Shown: positions 17,366 through 25,243 of the stretch, piece by piece
Numbering within the stretch: the first letter of the stretch is position 1
Layout: the number at the start of each line of letters is the position of its first letter
NCBI GenBank assembly: GCA_027858965.1
Contig: JAQIBS010000111.1
Location: forward strand, 1 to 64,000
Length of the DNA: 64,000 nucleotides
Origin: Kiritimatiellia bacterium
GTDB lineage: Bacteria > Verrucomicrobiota > Kiritimatiellia > RFP12 > UBA1067
Direction: 5' to 3'
Position numbers and translations under genes: made by a program
Notes under the pieces: generated by a model
Databases searched by the model: none
The model's input: only the letters and a program-made list of their open reading frames with translations
Told to the model about the DNA's origin: nothing

Positions 17366-20116
17366 ATGAAATGGATCGGTTTATTATTTACAAAAAAAAG
17401 CGCTGTCATGTTACTGGCTACAGTAATGATAGTCTCTATTGGGTGTCGGGAATTTTCACTGACAAATGAGCCGCCGACAACAAGAATCTATGTAAGCCCT
17501 AATGGCAGTGATGCCCATAGCGGAAAATACGCTAAAGCCCGTTCCAACAGCAATGACGGTCCGTTGGCATCCCTTACCGCGGCGCGCAATGCTGTGCGCC
17601 AGCTCAAAGCCGATGGGCAATTGTCCAACCCTGTTAAAATTATAGTAGCCGACGGCACCTATACAATCACAGAACCGCTGTCACTGACACCGGAAGACAG
17701 CGGCAGCGCGACAACACCTATCTCATACGAAGCAGCCAGAGGTGCCAACCCGATCATATCAGGCGGACGTGTTATCACAGGCTGGACGCAAAGTGATAAA
17801 GGACTATGGACAACAAAAATTGATGATGTGGCAGCTGGCAAGTGGTATTTCGAGCAGTTGTACATTAATGGAAATCGAGCAACCCGGGCCCGTCACCCAA
17901 ACCAATTCTATATGTACATGCAGGACGTATATGAAGAGGTTTTCAAAAAAGGGAAACGGACTGCCGAACACGCCAGGCAGACAATCAAAATCGACAAAGA
18001 TGAGTTTGAGAAAACCCTAGGACAACTCTCCACCGAGGAACTTAAAGATGTCCAGATGCAGATCTACCATAAGTGGGATAATACATGGAGATTTATCAAG
18101 CAGGTTGATGAAGAAAAAGCATCTATAATTACCGAGGGGCGCGGCATGATGCACTGGAATAACTGGCACAGCAACACCCGTTTCCATCTGGAAAATTTCC
18201 GCGCTGCACTTGATGCCCCGGGCGAATGGTTCCTGGCTCGTAACGGAACTCTGTTCTACTATCCCCTGCCGGGCGAAAAAATAGCGACGGCCAAAGTGGT
18301 GGCTCCTACCACAAAACAGTTCCTTGTTGTTGCAGGTGATCCTGCAAACGGAAAATTTGTTGAACATATCACATTCCGCGGATTAAATTTCCGGCATGCG
18401 GAGTGGATCACACCTCCCGAAGGGTTTGAAGGAGAACAGGCCGCCTCCTCACTCGAAGCAACTCTGCAATTTGATGGAGCAAAGAACATTAACATAGAAA
18501 ACTGCGAGGTGGCTCACACAGGAATTTATGCGGTATGGTTTCGCAACGCCTGTCAGAATTGTTCACTCGAACACTGCTACATACATGACTTTGGAGCTGG
18601 TGGTGTCAGGATCGGGCAGAAAAAAATGCCAACAAATCAAGCCGAGACAACAAGTCACATCACATTCGACAACAACATCATCCGTCAGGGTGGCTATATC
18701 TTCCCATGTGCTGTAGGTGTGTGGATAGGATTCAGTGGTGACAATCAAGTTACACACAACGAGATTGCAGATCTTTTCTACACAGGCATCTCCATGGGCT
18801 GGAACTGGGGCTATGGGCCCAGCACTGCCAAGAGAAATGATATCGGTTTCAACAACGTTCATCACATTGGAAAGGGCGTACTCAGTGACATGGGCGGCAT
18901 CTACACCCTGGGCCTCTCCGAGGGCAGTCATGTGCACGACAATGTATTCCACGACATCTACTCTTACTCTTACGGAGGCTGGGGTTTATATACAGATCAG
19001 GCCAGTACAGGAATCACTTTCGAAAACAATCTGGTCTACAACACAAAAACCGGTGGATTCCATCAGCATTTCGGAGAGAACAACATCGTCAGAAATAATA
19101 TCCTCGCCTTCGCACAACTCTACCAGATCCAGGCCACACGAACAGAGGATCACCTCTCATTCTCATTGGAGAACAATATTGTCTACTACAATGAAGGACA
19201 GGTTCTGGGCGGAGGTGCATGGAAAAAGGCACAGTTCGGCAGCAGCAGCAACTGCTACTGGAATGCTGGTGAAGAGGATGTTTCATTTATGGGAGATACG
19301 CTCAAAGAGTGGCAGGAGAAAGGCCATGAGGCGGGTTCTATGATTGCCGATCCTAAGTTTGCAGATCCAGAAGCTGGCGACTTTACTCTGGCCAAGGATT
19401 CACCGGCGCTGAAGATCGGCTTCAAGCCTTTCGACTACAGCAAAGCAGGAGTCTATGGAGAGAGGAAATGGAAGAAACTCGGAGCTGAATTAACCGCACC
19501 TGCTCTACAGATTGCCCCGGAGGCTCCACCTCTGACATTTAACTATGATTTTGAACGTTGCAAACAGGGAGATGCTCCTTCAGGAAAGTCATACACAGAG
19601 GGCAAAGGCGATTCTATTGCTGTCACAGATGAAACATCTGCCAACGGCAAACAGAGTCTCAAGATTGTTGATGCTGAAGGACTCAAACACAGCTACAACC
19701 CTCACTATGTTGTCAGTGGCATGAATTACAACGAAGGTAGAGCCTGCAACTCCTTTGATCTGCGAGTCGATGCGGGTGCCAACCTCAGTTTCGAATGGCG
19801 CGACTACAAAACAAAGTCTCCCTATATGATCGGTCTAAGATTAAATATTCGCAATGGCAGACTGGAACTCCCCGGAGGAGAAAAAACAGATCTTCCTCTC
19901 AGCAAATGGGTAAAATTTGAGATCGAGGCAGAGATGTCTGAAGAGAAGGGTAGCAAGTGGAAGCTCAGTATCACACTCCCCGATGGCACTCAGCGCAGCT
20001 GGAGTGATCTTCCTTTTGTCAATCCCGAGTGTTATAAAGTAGACTGGATCGGCTTTATGAGTAACGCAAAGAAGAAAACCTCGATCTACTTAGACAATTT
20101 CACAATACATCCGTAA
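17366..20116 (+). CDS. Right-handed beta-helix lipoprotein, GH141-like
   Basis: Probably a surface lipoprotein acting on polysaccharide. Residues 1-27 look like a lipoprotein signal (VMIVSIGC). IYVSPNGSDAHSGKY and PLASLTAARNAVRQLKADG, followed by IIVADGTYTITEPLSLTPED and WYFEQLYINGNRATRARHPN, match the GH141-type N-terminus known from the fucosidase BT1002 and relatives. About 330-620 is a beta helix with Asn-rich turns (ITFDNNIIRQGG, DNQVTHNEIADLFYTGISMG, GITFENNLVYNTKTGG). The C-terminus (about 720-916) is a carbohydrate-binding-like beta sandwich. 916 residues. AAGGGGG ribosome site. GH141 membership is suggested by motifs, and the active-site residues were not verified. Confidence 0.8.
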   Translation: MKWIGLLFTKKSAVMLLATVMIVSIGCREFSLTNEPPTTRIYVSPNGSDAHSGKYAKARSNSNDGPLASLTAARNAVRQLKADGQLSNPVKIIVADGTYTITEPLSLTPEDSGSATTPISYEAARGANPIISGGRVITGWTQSDKGLWTTKIDDVAAGKWYFEQLYINGNRATRARHPNQFYMYMQDVYEEVFKKGKRTAEHARQTIKIDKDEFEKTLGQLSTEELKDVQMQIYHKWDNTWRFIKQVDEEKASIITEGRGMMHWNNWHSNTRFHLENFRAALDAPGEWFLARNGTLFYYPLPGEKIATAKVVAPTTKQFLVVAGDPANGKFVEHITFRGLNFRHAEWITPPEGFEGEQAASSLEATLQFDGAKNINIENCEVAHTGIYAVWFRNACQNCSLEHCYIHDFGAGGVRIGQKKMPTNQAETTSHITFDNNIIRQGGYIFPCAVGVWIGFSGDNQVTHNEIADLFYTGISMGWNWGYGPSTAKRNDIGFNNVHHIGKGVLSDMGGIYTLGLSEGSHVHDNVFHDIYSYSYGGWGLYTDQASTGITFENNLVYNTKTGGFHQHFGENNIVRNNILAFAQLYQIQATRTEDHLSFSLENNIVYYNEGQVLGGGAWKKAQFGSSSNCYWNAGEEDVSFMGDTLKEWQEKGHEAGSMIADPKFADPEAGDFTLAKDSPALKIGFKPFDYSKAGVYGERKWKKLGAELTAPALQIAPEAPPLTFNYDFERCKQGDAPSGKSYTEGKGDSIAVTDETSANGKQSLKIVDAEGLKHSYNPHYVVSGMNYNEGRACNSFDLRVDAGANLSFEWRDYKTKSPYMIGLRLNIRNGRLELPGGEKTDLPLSKWVKFEIEAEMSEEKGSKWKLSITLPDGTQRSWSDLPFVNPECYKVDWIGFMSNAKKKTSIYLDNFTIHP

Positions 20117-20154
20117 CCCCGTAAATCAAATAACCTCAAGGAAAAGAATACGGT

Positions 20155-20313
20155 CTGAAGCGACGCGAATTACTTAAAGCAGCTTCAGCAGCGGGAATAG
20201 CCGCATCGCTAGGCACCGGTTGTCAAACCAGCAAAAAAAATTATTACAATAACCTGGGTCTTCCGCAGAATCTGTGGGTCAGGATGTACTCCTGTGCCCC
20301 TGATTATGCCGAG
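20155..20313 (+). pseudogene. 5' fragment of a Tat-exported lipoprotein gene
   Basis: From a CTG at 20155 the frame reads LKRRELLKAASAAGIAASLG then TGCQTSKKN, a textbook twin-arginine signal with a lipobox cysteine. It continues as NNLGLPQNLWVRMYSCAPDY AEE. The expected ATG appears changed to CTG. The reading ends where the inverted-repeat arm begins at 20314. The frame therefore seems to have been cut by the cassette at 20314-20579. The rest of the gene is not recognisable on the right side, though 20580-20655 stays open in one frame (RPGFHETFFLSNGNDYNDS). The parent family is not identified. Confidence 0.65.
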
Positions 20314-20579
20314 GAGATTTGCGTGTACGAGTAGGTGTACGAGTACGGTGTTTGCGGTCCTGACCTGTCATTTTTTCTCCAGATTTCGTTCCCACGCCAC
20401 GAGCATGCGCACGATATCGATGAGGTAGTTCTTGCCCTCGGTGGCTTCCTGGGTGCACTTGACCTGCCACCCCACAAATCCGATTGCCGCCTGATACACC
20501 CTCAGATCTTCACGGTCAAATAGTGATCTTTTCATCGAATTTCTTACTCTTACACCTACTCGTACACGCAAATATCTCT
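20314..20579. mobile_element. Inverted-repeat cassette around a four-helix-bundle remnant
   Basis: Two inward-facing arms bound the cassette. The left arm (20314-20347) and the reverse complement of the right arm (20541-20579) share GAGAT, TTGCGTGTACGAGTAGGTGT and GAGTA, with only a couple of differences. The arms are built from tandem 12-mers. Inside is an internally deleted four-helix-bundle gene on the minus strand. The left arm interrupts a Tat-lipoprotein reading frame. There is no transposase. It is called mobile on structure and on the interrupted gene, and movement is not proven. Confidence 0.5.
20368..20535 (-). pseudogene. Four-helix-bundle (23S rRNA IVS-type) protein remnant, 55 aa
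   Basis: The start MKRSLFDREDLRVYQAAIGF matches the N-terminus of the four-helix-bundle proteins found in 23S rRNA intervening sequences and elsewhere. The end (EGKNYLIDIVRMLVAWERN) matches their last helix. The usual product is about 115-125 residues, so helices 2 and 3 are missing and an internal in-frame deletion is likely. A longer frame upstream is only translation of the repeat arm (VRVGVRVR) from a TTG codon, so the ATG at 20535 is preferred. No ribosome site is seen. Confidence 0.65.
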
Positions 20580-20655
20580 TAATCTACGCCCAGGATTTCA
20601 TGAAACCTTTTTTCTATCCAATGGGAACGATTATAATGATTCTCTAAAGCATGTG

Positions 20656-22917
20656 CTATTCCACCCTCAAACGTTCCCAATCGGTTGTAATCGCCAGCAA
20701 CGCTTTTGGCAGTGCTCCTTTCAACCCCTGCACCACACCGTGTAACCGACCATCGGTGCCTCTTTCAAATGCGAGATCAAGACGCTCAGTCAGGCTCAGG
20801 TCAAAACCCTCAATCTGAATACTCTTTAATCCACCTGCGGCAAAAGCCAATATCTGACCATCAGCAGATAAGCGAATTGCCACCACACCAACCGCATCCA
20901 CTGTCACAGGATGTCCCTGACAGGAAAATGTTTTCTGAATAGAATCACCTTCGGGATCATTGCTACCGGCAATCTGCACACAGGTTCCATCAGTGAGTAC
21001 CGTAAACCCTGTCATCGGAGGAGATGAACAACGACCTCCCCCTACCTGCCCCCATTTTTTAGTACCGCTCGTCCAACCCGTCACTCGCGCCACTCCAGTT
21101 TTCTCAAGAAACTGCATGACCTGTTCCAAGCACACCTTGCTCTCTGCACATGCGTTAACCGAAGAACTCAGCTCTGACACGGCCGCCAAAGGATGCGCCT
21201 CAGCATCACAGCTCCAACCACCAACTTGGAAAATCTTACTCTTTCCCTTTGCGGCAAGCTTGAAAAAATCAAGGTCATCTGCGCTGCCGAACTCCGGTTC
21301 AAATAAAACCACCGCACGATACTGCTGCTGTCCCAGAGCCACAAAGCCCTTCTCATCAATGCGCAGAGCTGAAGATCCAATCAGCGAAGATGGAATCAGA
21401 TCGGTTGGATAGCCCTGGGAACACAATACCGATGCAATATCAAGCCCCACGCGATTGTAAGAAGGTGAAGTCCAATTCATGGCACAGGCATGACCAAACA
21501 CCACTGCCACCGGAGAATTTACCGGAGCCTTCGTAATAAAATCAAGCATGCGTAGACGCATCAGCCCTCTCATAAATGGCTGCCTCATCAGAGTGCAGTG
21601 CCTCTCATAAATTGAGACATCTTTAAGCGGATACAACGGATGAAAGTTCAACCGTCCTCCACCCAGAGCTCCTGCCCACAACTCTCGTGCATACGCATCC
21701 GCTTTAGGGGAATAATATTGATTATACCAGAGTGGATAACCCCAGCGTTTTGCCAGCGAAGTACGACAAGGATAAGGCGTACTCTCATCACACTGGCCGA
21801 TATCGCGTGTTGCCTCCCACCAATCCAAACCATGCTTGCGAAACTCCTGTGCCCCTGGATAAGGAGTCCATGTGGCGTGGGTTACAATAGCGGCATCCTT
21901 ACCAAAATATTCCTTACCCGCATTATAGAAGTCATCCTCAATCACAACATTGCGGTCCCGGCACAATTTCCGGTAACGGTTAATTGCACTCTGACGTTCA
22001 ACCTCACCGCCCTTACAGCCAAGATTCATTAGAAGAGCATCACGAATCAGATCGCGACCATTCGAGCAAGCCGCATACGCTTCAGCCATCGGCATTGAAT
22101 ACCAATAGCGATCATGTTTTGGATTTCCCGAATGATCAGGAGGAAAACCCCATTCATCTTTCATCACACCGACCAATGGAAGATCCGCGTACTGCCGCAT
22201 AATCTCGCGTTGAAATGCTAGTAAATGGGGAGCAAACACATCAGGGGTCAGATAGGCGTGAGCCGCCACAACGCAAACAGAGCACCCTGGTTCAGCAGCG
22301 AGCTTCACTATCAACTTACAGGGTCCCTCAGAAACCGCACTGACATGTTCAGTTGAAAGTTGCTTAAGAGTAGCAGGATTAAACCCATCCTCATCTCCCA
22401 CAAAAGAGTAACACCGCACCAGACGCGTTGTCAGACAGGTATAGGGAAATGTTCCTCCGGTCATATGATCGCTCAAATCCCGCCCTGAAAACTCCACTGT
22501 CAATTTTCCGGAGGATGGGCACACAACGGTTTTCAGCACTAGCTCCTCCTGCTGTTCGGAGGGATAACGAGCACGAAAGGCCCGACGGGCCAAACGGATA
22601 TCCAAATCAAATGCAATCCGCAACCCCAGCTTTTCAGCGTAGTTTACAGCACGTCCTATCTGCGCACGGACATGCGGATCAACGATCTCGCCTTTGGAGA
22701 TACGCAAGCTGGTTGTGAGCAAAGTATAAGGTGATTCTGCAGCGGCCGCATCTAAAAATGGTTTATATCCATAGGTCTCCAGCTGTTCATCTTTCCAGAA
22801 CCAGGCACCGATCACAGGCGGCCACTCTTTACCCGCTGGACGCAACGGTATCTCTTCCGCAAATCCTGATAGCAATAGACAAATTCCAACCCCGATAATA
22901 CAGCAACGTTTCATCAT
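20656..22917 (-). CDS. Secreted hypothetical protein, glycoside-hydrolase-like, 753 aa
   Basis: Signal peptide at 1-20 (IIGVGICLLLSGFA). The rest is not assigned to a family with certainty. It has the look of a TIM-barrel hydrolase followed by accessory domains: AEKLGLRIAFDLDIRLARRA, LPLVGVMKDEWGFPPDH, VVIEDDFYNAGKEYFG, HGLDWWEATRDIGQCDES, GGGRLNFHPLYPLKDVSIYE. A late region (VAVVFGHACAMNW to RAVVLFEPEFGS) resembles the beta-galactosidase trimerisation-like fold of GH42/GH106-type proteins, and a beta-sandwich ends the protein. Acidic residues in MKDEWG and EDDFYN are candidates for catalysis. CAGGGGTT precedes the ATGATG start. Gene neighbours suggest polysaccharide breakdown. Confidence 0.75.
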   Translation of the reverse strand: MMKRCCIIGVGICLLLSGFAEEIPLRPAGKEWPPVIGAWFWKDEQLETYGYKPFLDAAAAESPYTLLTTSLRISKGEIVDPHVRAQIGRAVNYAEKLGLRIAFDLDIRLARRAFRARYPSEQQEELVLKTVVCPSSGKLTVEFSGRDLSDHMTGGTFPYTCLTTRLVRCYSFVGDEDGFNPATLKQLSTEHVSAVSEGPCKLIVKLAAEPGCSVCVVAAHAYLTPDVFAPHLLAFQREIMRQYADLPLVGVMKDEWGFPPDHSGNPKHDRYWYSMPMAEAYAACSNGRDLIRDALLMNLGCKGGEVERQSAINRYRKLCRDRNVVIEDDFYNAGKEYFGKDAAIVTHATWTPYPGAQEFRKHGLDWWEATRDIGQCDESTPYPCRTSLAKRWGYPLWYNQYYSPKADAYARELWAGALGGGRLNFHPLYPLKDVSIYERHCTLMRQPFMRGLMRLRMLDFITKAPVNSPVAVVFGHACAMNWTSPSYNRVGLDIASVLCSQGYPTDLIPSSLIGSSALRIDEKGFVALGQQQYRAVVLFEPEFGSADDLDFFKLAAKGKSKIFQVGGWSCDAEAHPLAAVSELSSSVNACAESKVCLEQVMQFLEKTGVARVTGWTSGTKKWGQVGGGRCSSPPMTGFTVLTDGTCVQIAGSNDPEGDSIQKTFSCQGHPVTVDAVGVVAIRLSADGQILAFAAGGLKSIQIEGFDLSLTERLDLAFERGTDGRLHGVVQGLKGALPKALLAITTDWERLRVE

Positions 22918-23331
22918 AACCCCTGCCCTTTAATGTGTGATTTGTATCTCTGAAAATATGTTTATAGTCTAGCATATATATAAATAATAACAACTGTTGC
23001 TCTCCAGGCACAATTCTGTTGATTAAATTAATAAATATTAAATATTTTATCAGCACACATATTAAATTCAATCGGCTCTTCCGGGTTTTTAATGGGTGAA
23101 TCATCGCTACTCGGTATCGGGATCGCTATCGCTATCGGACGCAGCCAGCATCGGTTTAAATTCGATACCGATTGCGATCCAGCACACGTCCTGTAACTCG
23201 GCGTGTCTGTAGCTGGTAGCGAAGATAGCAATGCAAACTACAGACTACAGTTTACAAGCCAAGCTGCAAGCACTGGCTGCTGGCTACACGCTACAGACTA
23301 CAAGCTGCATTACAGGCAAAGCCTGCTTTAG
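22918..23331. other. Intergenic with low-complexity repeats
   Basis: No gene. Contains GATCGCTATCGCTATCGG-type simple repeats at 23119-23138 and runs of CTACAGACTACA/CAAGCTGCA at 23238-23312. A stretch at 23187-23219 (ACACGTCCTGTAACTCGGCG...) is nearly identical to coding DNA at 25978-26010 inside the 1011-type beta-helix gene, suggesting a scrap of a related gene. Confidence 0.4.
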
Positions 23332-25215
23332 CTATTTCCAGAGCGAATCGGCCCCGACAGATCCACCGTCGGAACGGAGTTTTCTGAGAGGGCTGTCAGT
23401 TGCCACACGGTAATCACCATTCGCCGGATCAACAAGCTTAGGATCTCCGAAGAATGAGTTTTTGTCGAGACCGGTCTTCTCACGATAACCAGCAATGTCA
23501 TTGCCCTTGATACGATCTTTGAAATAAAAACACATATCACCTTTTGGAACAAACCAGGCATTATAATCCATATCAGGCAGAGGTTTCCAGCCACTGCTAT
23601 AGCGGCTGCCCCAATCTGTCGAATTATAAAAAACATTGTGTTTAACCACGATGCCCTCGCTATCAGCGGTGTTTGAGTATAGCATAAGATGGCTGCCATT
23701 TGGATTGGGACGCTGAGCGTGCGCCCAGACCACACCGGCATCAACACACGTGTTATTAACAAATTGAATGTTACGTGTACGCGCTGTCTTCGGATTGTTC
23801 CAATACTCAAACGAATATTCACAGTTCCAGATGATGTTGTTCCGGTAGATAATATTCTCTTCAATGGATGTCGGGCCGCGTCCCTGATTGGTCAGCGCAG
23901 CATCATAGACCTGCCATATCCGGCACCCCTCCACAAGATTGTCTCTGCACGCGCCCCAGAACTCGATTGCATTGCCGAAGCGAACCGGGGTACCGTTTTC
24001 TTTGGTGAACTGATGGCCACCACCGATGTAGCCCAAATCACAGTTTCGGATAGTAATACGGGCAGTAGTTCCGCCACCAAATCCATGAGCAGCACCATAG
24101 AGCAGTTTCAAACCGTCATACACGAGATCATGCCTACCGCCCTGATTGATTATGGTCCGCCGCAGGGCCAGCTCCATCTCGCCGTATTTCTCTGCCGGAT
24201 TCCTGTCGCAGTTGAGATAAACACGATCCTGCACAGCATCGTAGAAGTAGTCATGTTCGGCCTTAACATCCTCCACCTTCCAACGTTTCCAGCCACAGGC
24301 CTTGCCACCATCAAAGATGATGTTACCTACGTCAACGGGAAGCTGTTCGGACTTCTTCAGGGAGCACTTTACTGTCACCAGTTCAACCGCTCGGAAGTTG
24401 AAAATCGATCCTGCAGGCAGAATTTTGCCAAGATCAATATGAAGACGCGGCATATCAACGGGCTTCACGACCTGAAGTGGAATCTCATAGTCAGCCCACT
24501 CAACACCGATCTCAGAAAAAAATCCCTCATCGGAATTTGCACCGGTGGCCCACGGACTATTGCTATCCATAACCCGAACCCGGCTAAGCTTGAATGGCTT
24601 CGTACACTTGGCTTGAAAGCGCAGCAGCAGATATCCGGCATCACCAACCTTATCCCAATTGATTTTTGGACCCCAGGCCTGAATATGATTTCCTTGACTT
24701 CCAGAGTTGCGGCACTCAACGACAAACACATTTCCCTTTGGTGTTTCCTCGATGGTTGTTTTGATATCCGCATCTTTTTCCCGATGAGCACCCCACTTTC
24801 CCTGCTTCAGATCTGCCACCTGCACACCAGGCAACCAGGAAGGAAGCGTCGTAGCCCATAGGTTTTTGCCCTCTTTCACCCAGTCTTCAGAGCGGCTTCT
24901 GGCTGCAGAACCGAGGAAGATTGGTTTTTCACCCTTGCCATAACTGGTGTAGGTGATCGGCGAGCCCTCTTCACCGCTTACGGGAAACAATGTTCCGCGC
25001 CAACTTGCTCCACAGGCAAAACGTACAATATCACCTGGCTTTAATTCCGCTTTGCTGACACGATCCAGAGATGCCCACGCAGTTGCCGGAGATGCAGCAT
25101 CACCCGCATCACTACCCGTCCGTGAATCAACGTAGAAGGTCTGCCCTGCCCATAAACTGCCACATGCAAACAATACCGAAAGAATCAAACTCTGCCCTAC
25201 CTGTAAACTCATCAT
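23332..25215 (-). CDS. Secreted right-handed beta-helix protein, about 627 aa
   Basis: Predicted exported beta-helix carbohydrate-active protein. Start placed at the MMSLQ methionine because AGGGGAA directly precedes it; an upstream ATG at 25239 adds eight residues without a ribosome site. Signal peptide SLILSVLFACGSLWAG. TFYVDSRTGSDAGDAASPAT and SKAELKPGDIVRFACGASWR are typical of polysaccharide-lyase-like beta helices. An inserted carbohydrate-binding-like jelly roll spans about 160-300. The helix then resumes (LVYDGLKLLYGAAHGFGGGT, LVEGCRIWQVYDAALTNQGR, IIYRNNIIWNCEYSFEYWNN). C-terminal DYRVATDSPLRKLRSDGGSV is the usual ending. It lies 29 bases from the next upstream gene in the same direction, so the pair is probably an operon. 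Catalytic residues were not identified. Confidence 0.82.
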   Translation of the reverse strand: MMSLQVGQSLILSVLFACGSLWAGQTFYVDSRTGSDAGDAASPATAWASLDRVSKAELKPGDIVRFACGASWRGTLFPVSGEEGSPITYTSYGKGEKPIFLGSAARSRSEDWVKEGKNLWATTLPSWLPGVQVADLKQGKWGAHREKDADIKTTIEETPKGNVFVVECRNSGSQGNHIQAWGPKINWDKVGDAGYLLLRFQAKCTKPFKLSRVRVMDSNSPWATGANSDEGFFSEIGVEWADYEIPLQVVKPVDMPRLHIDLGKILPAGSIFNFRAVELVTVKCSLKKSEQLPVDVGNIIFDGGKACGWKRWKVEDVKAEHDYFYDAVQDRVYLNCDRNPAEKYGEMELALRRTIINQGGRHDLVYDGLKLLYGAAHGFGGGTTARITIRNCDLGYIGGGHQFTKENGTPVRFGNAIEFWGACRDNLVEGCRIWQVYDAALTNQGRGPTSIEENIIYRNNIIWNCEYSFEYWNNPKTARTRNIQFVNNTCVDAGVVWAHAQRPNPNGSHLMLYSNTADSEGIVVKHNVFYNSTDWGSRYSSGWKPLPDMDYNAWFVPKGDMCFYFKDRIKGNDIAGYREKTGLDKNSFFGDPKLVDPANGDYRVATDSPLRKLRSDGGSVGADSLWK

Positions 25216-25243
25216 GTTTCCCCTATGTTTTATACACATTAAG

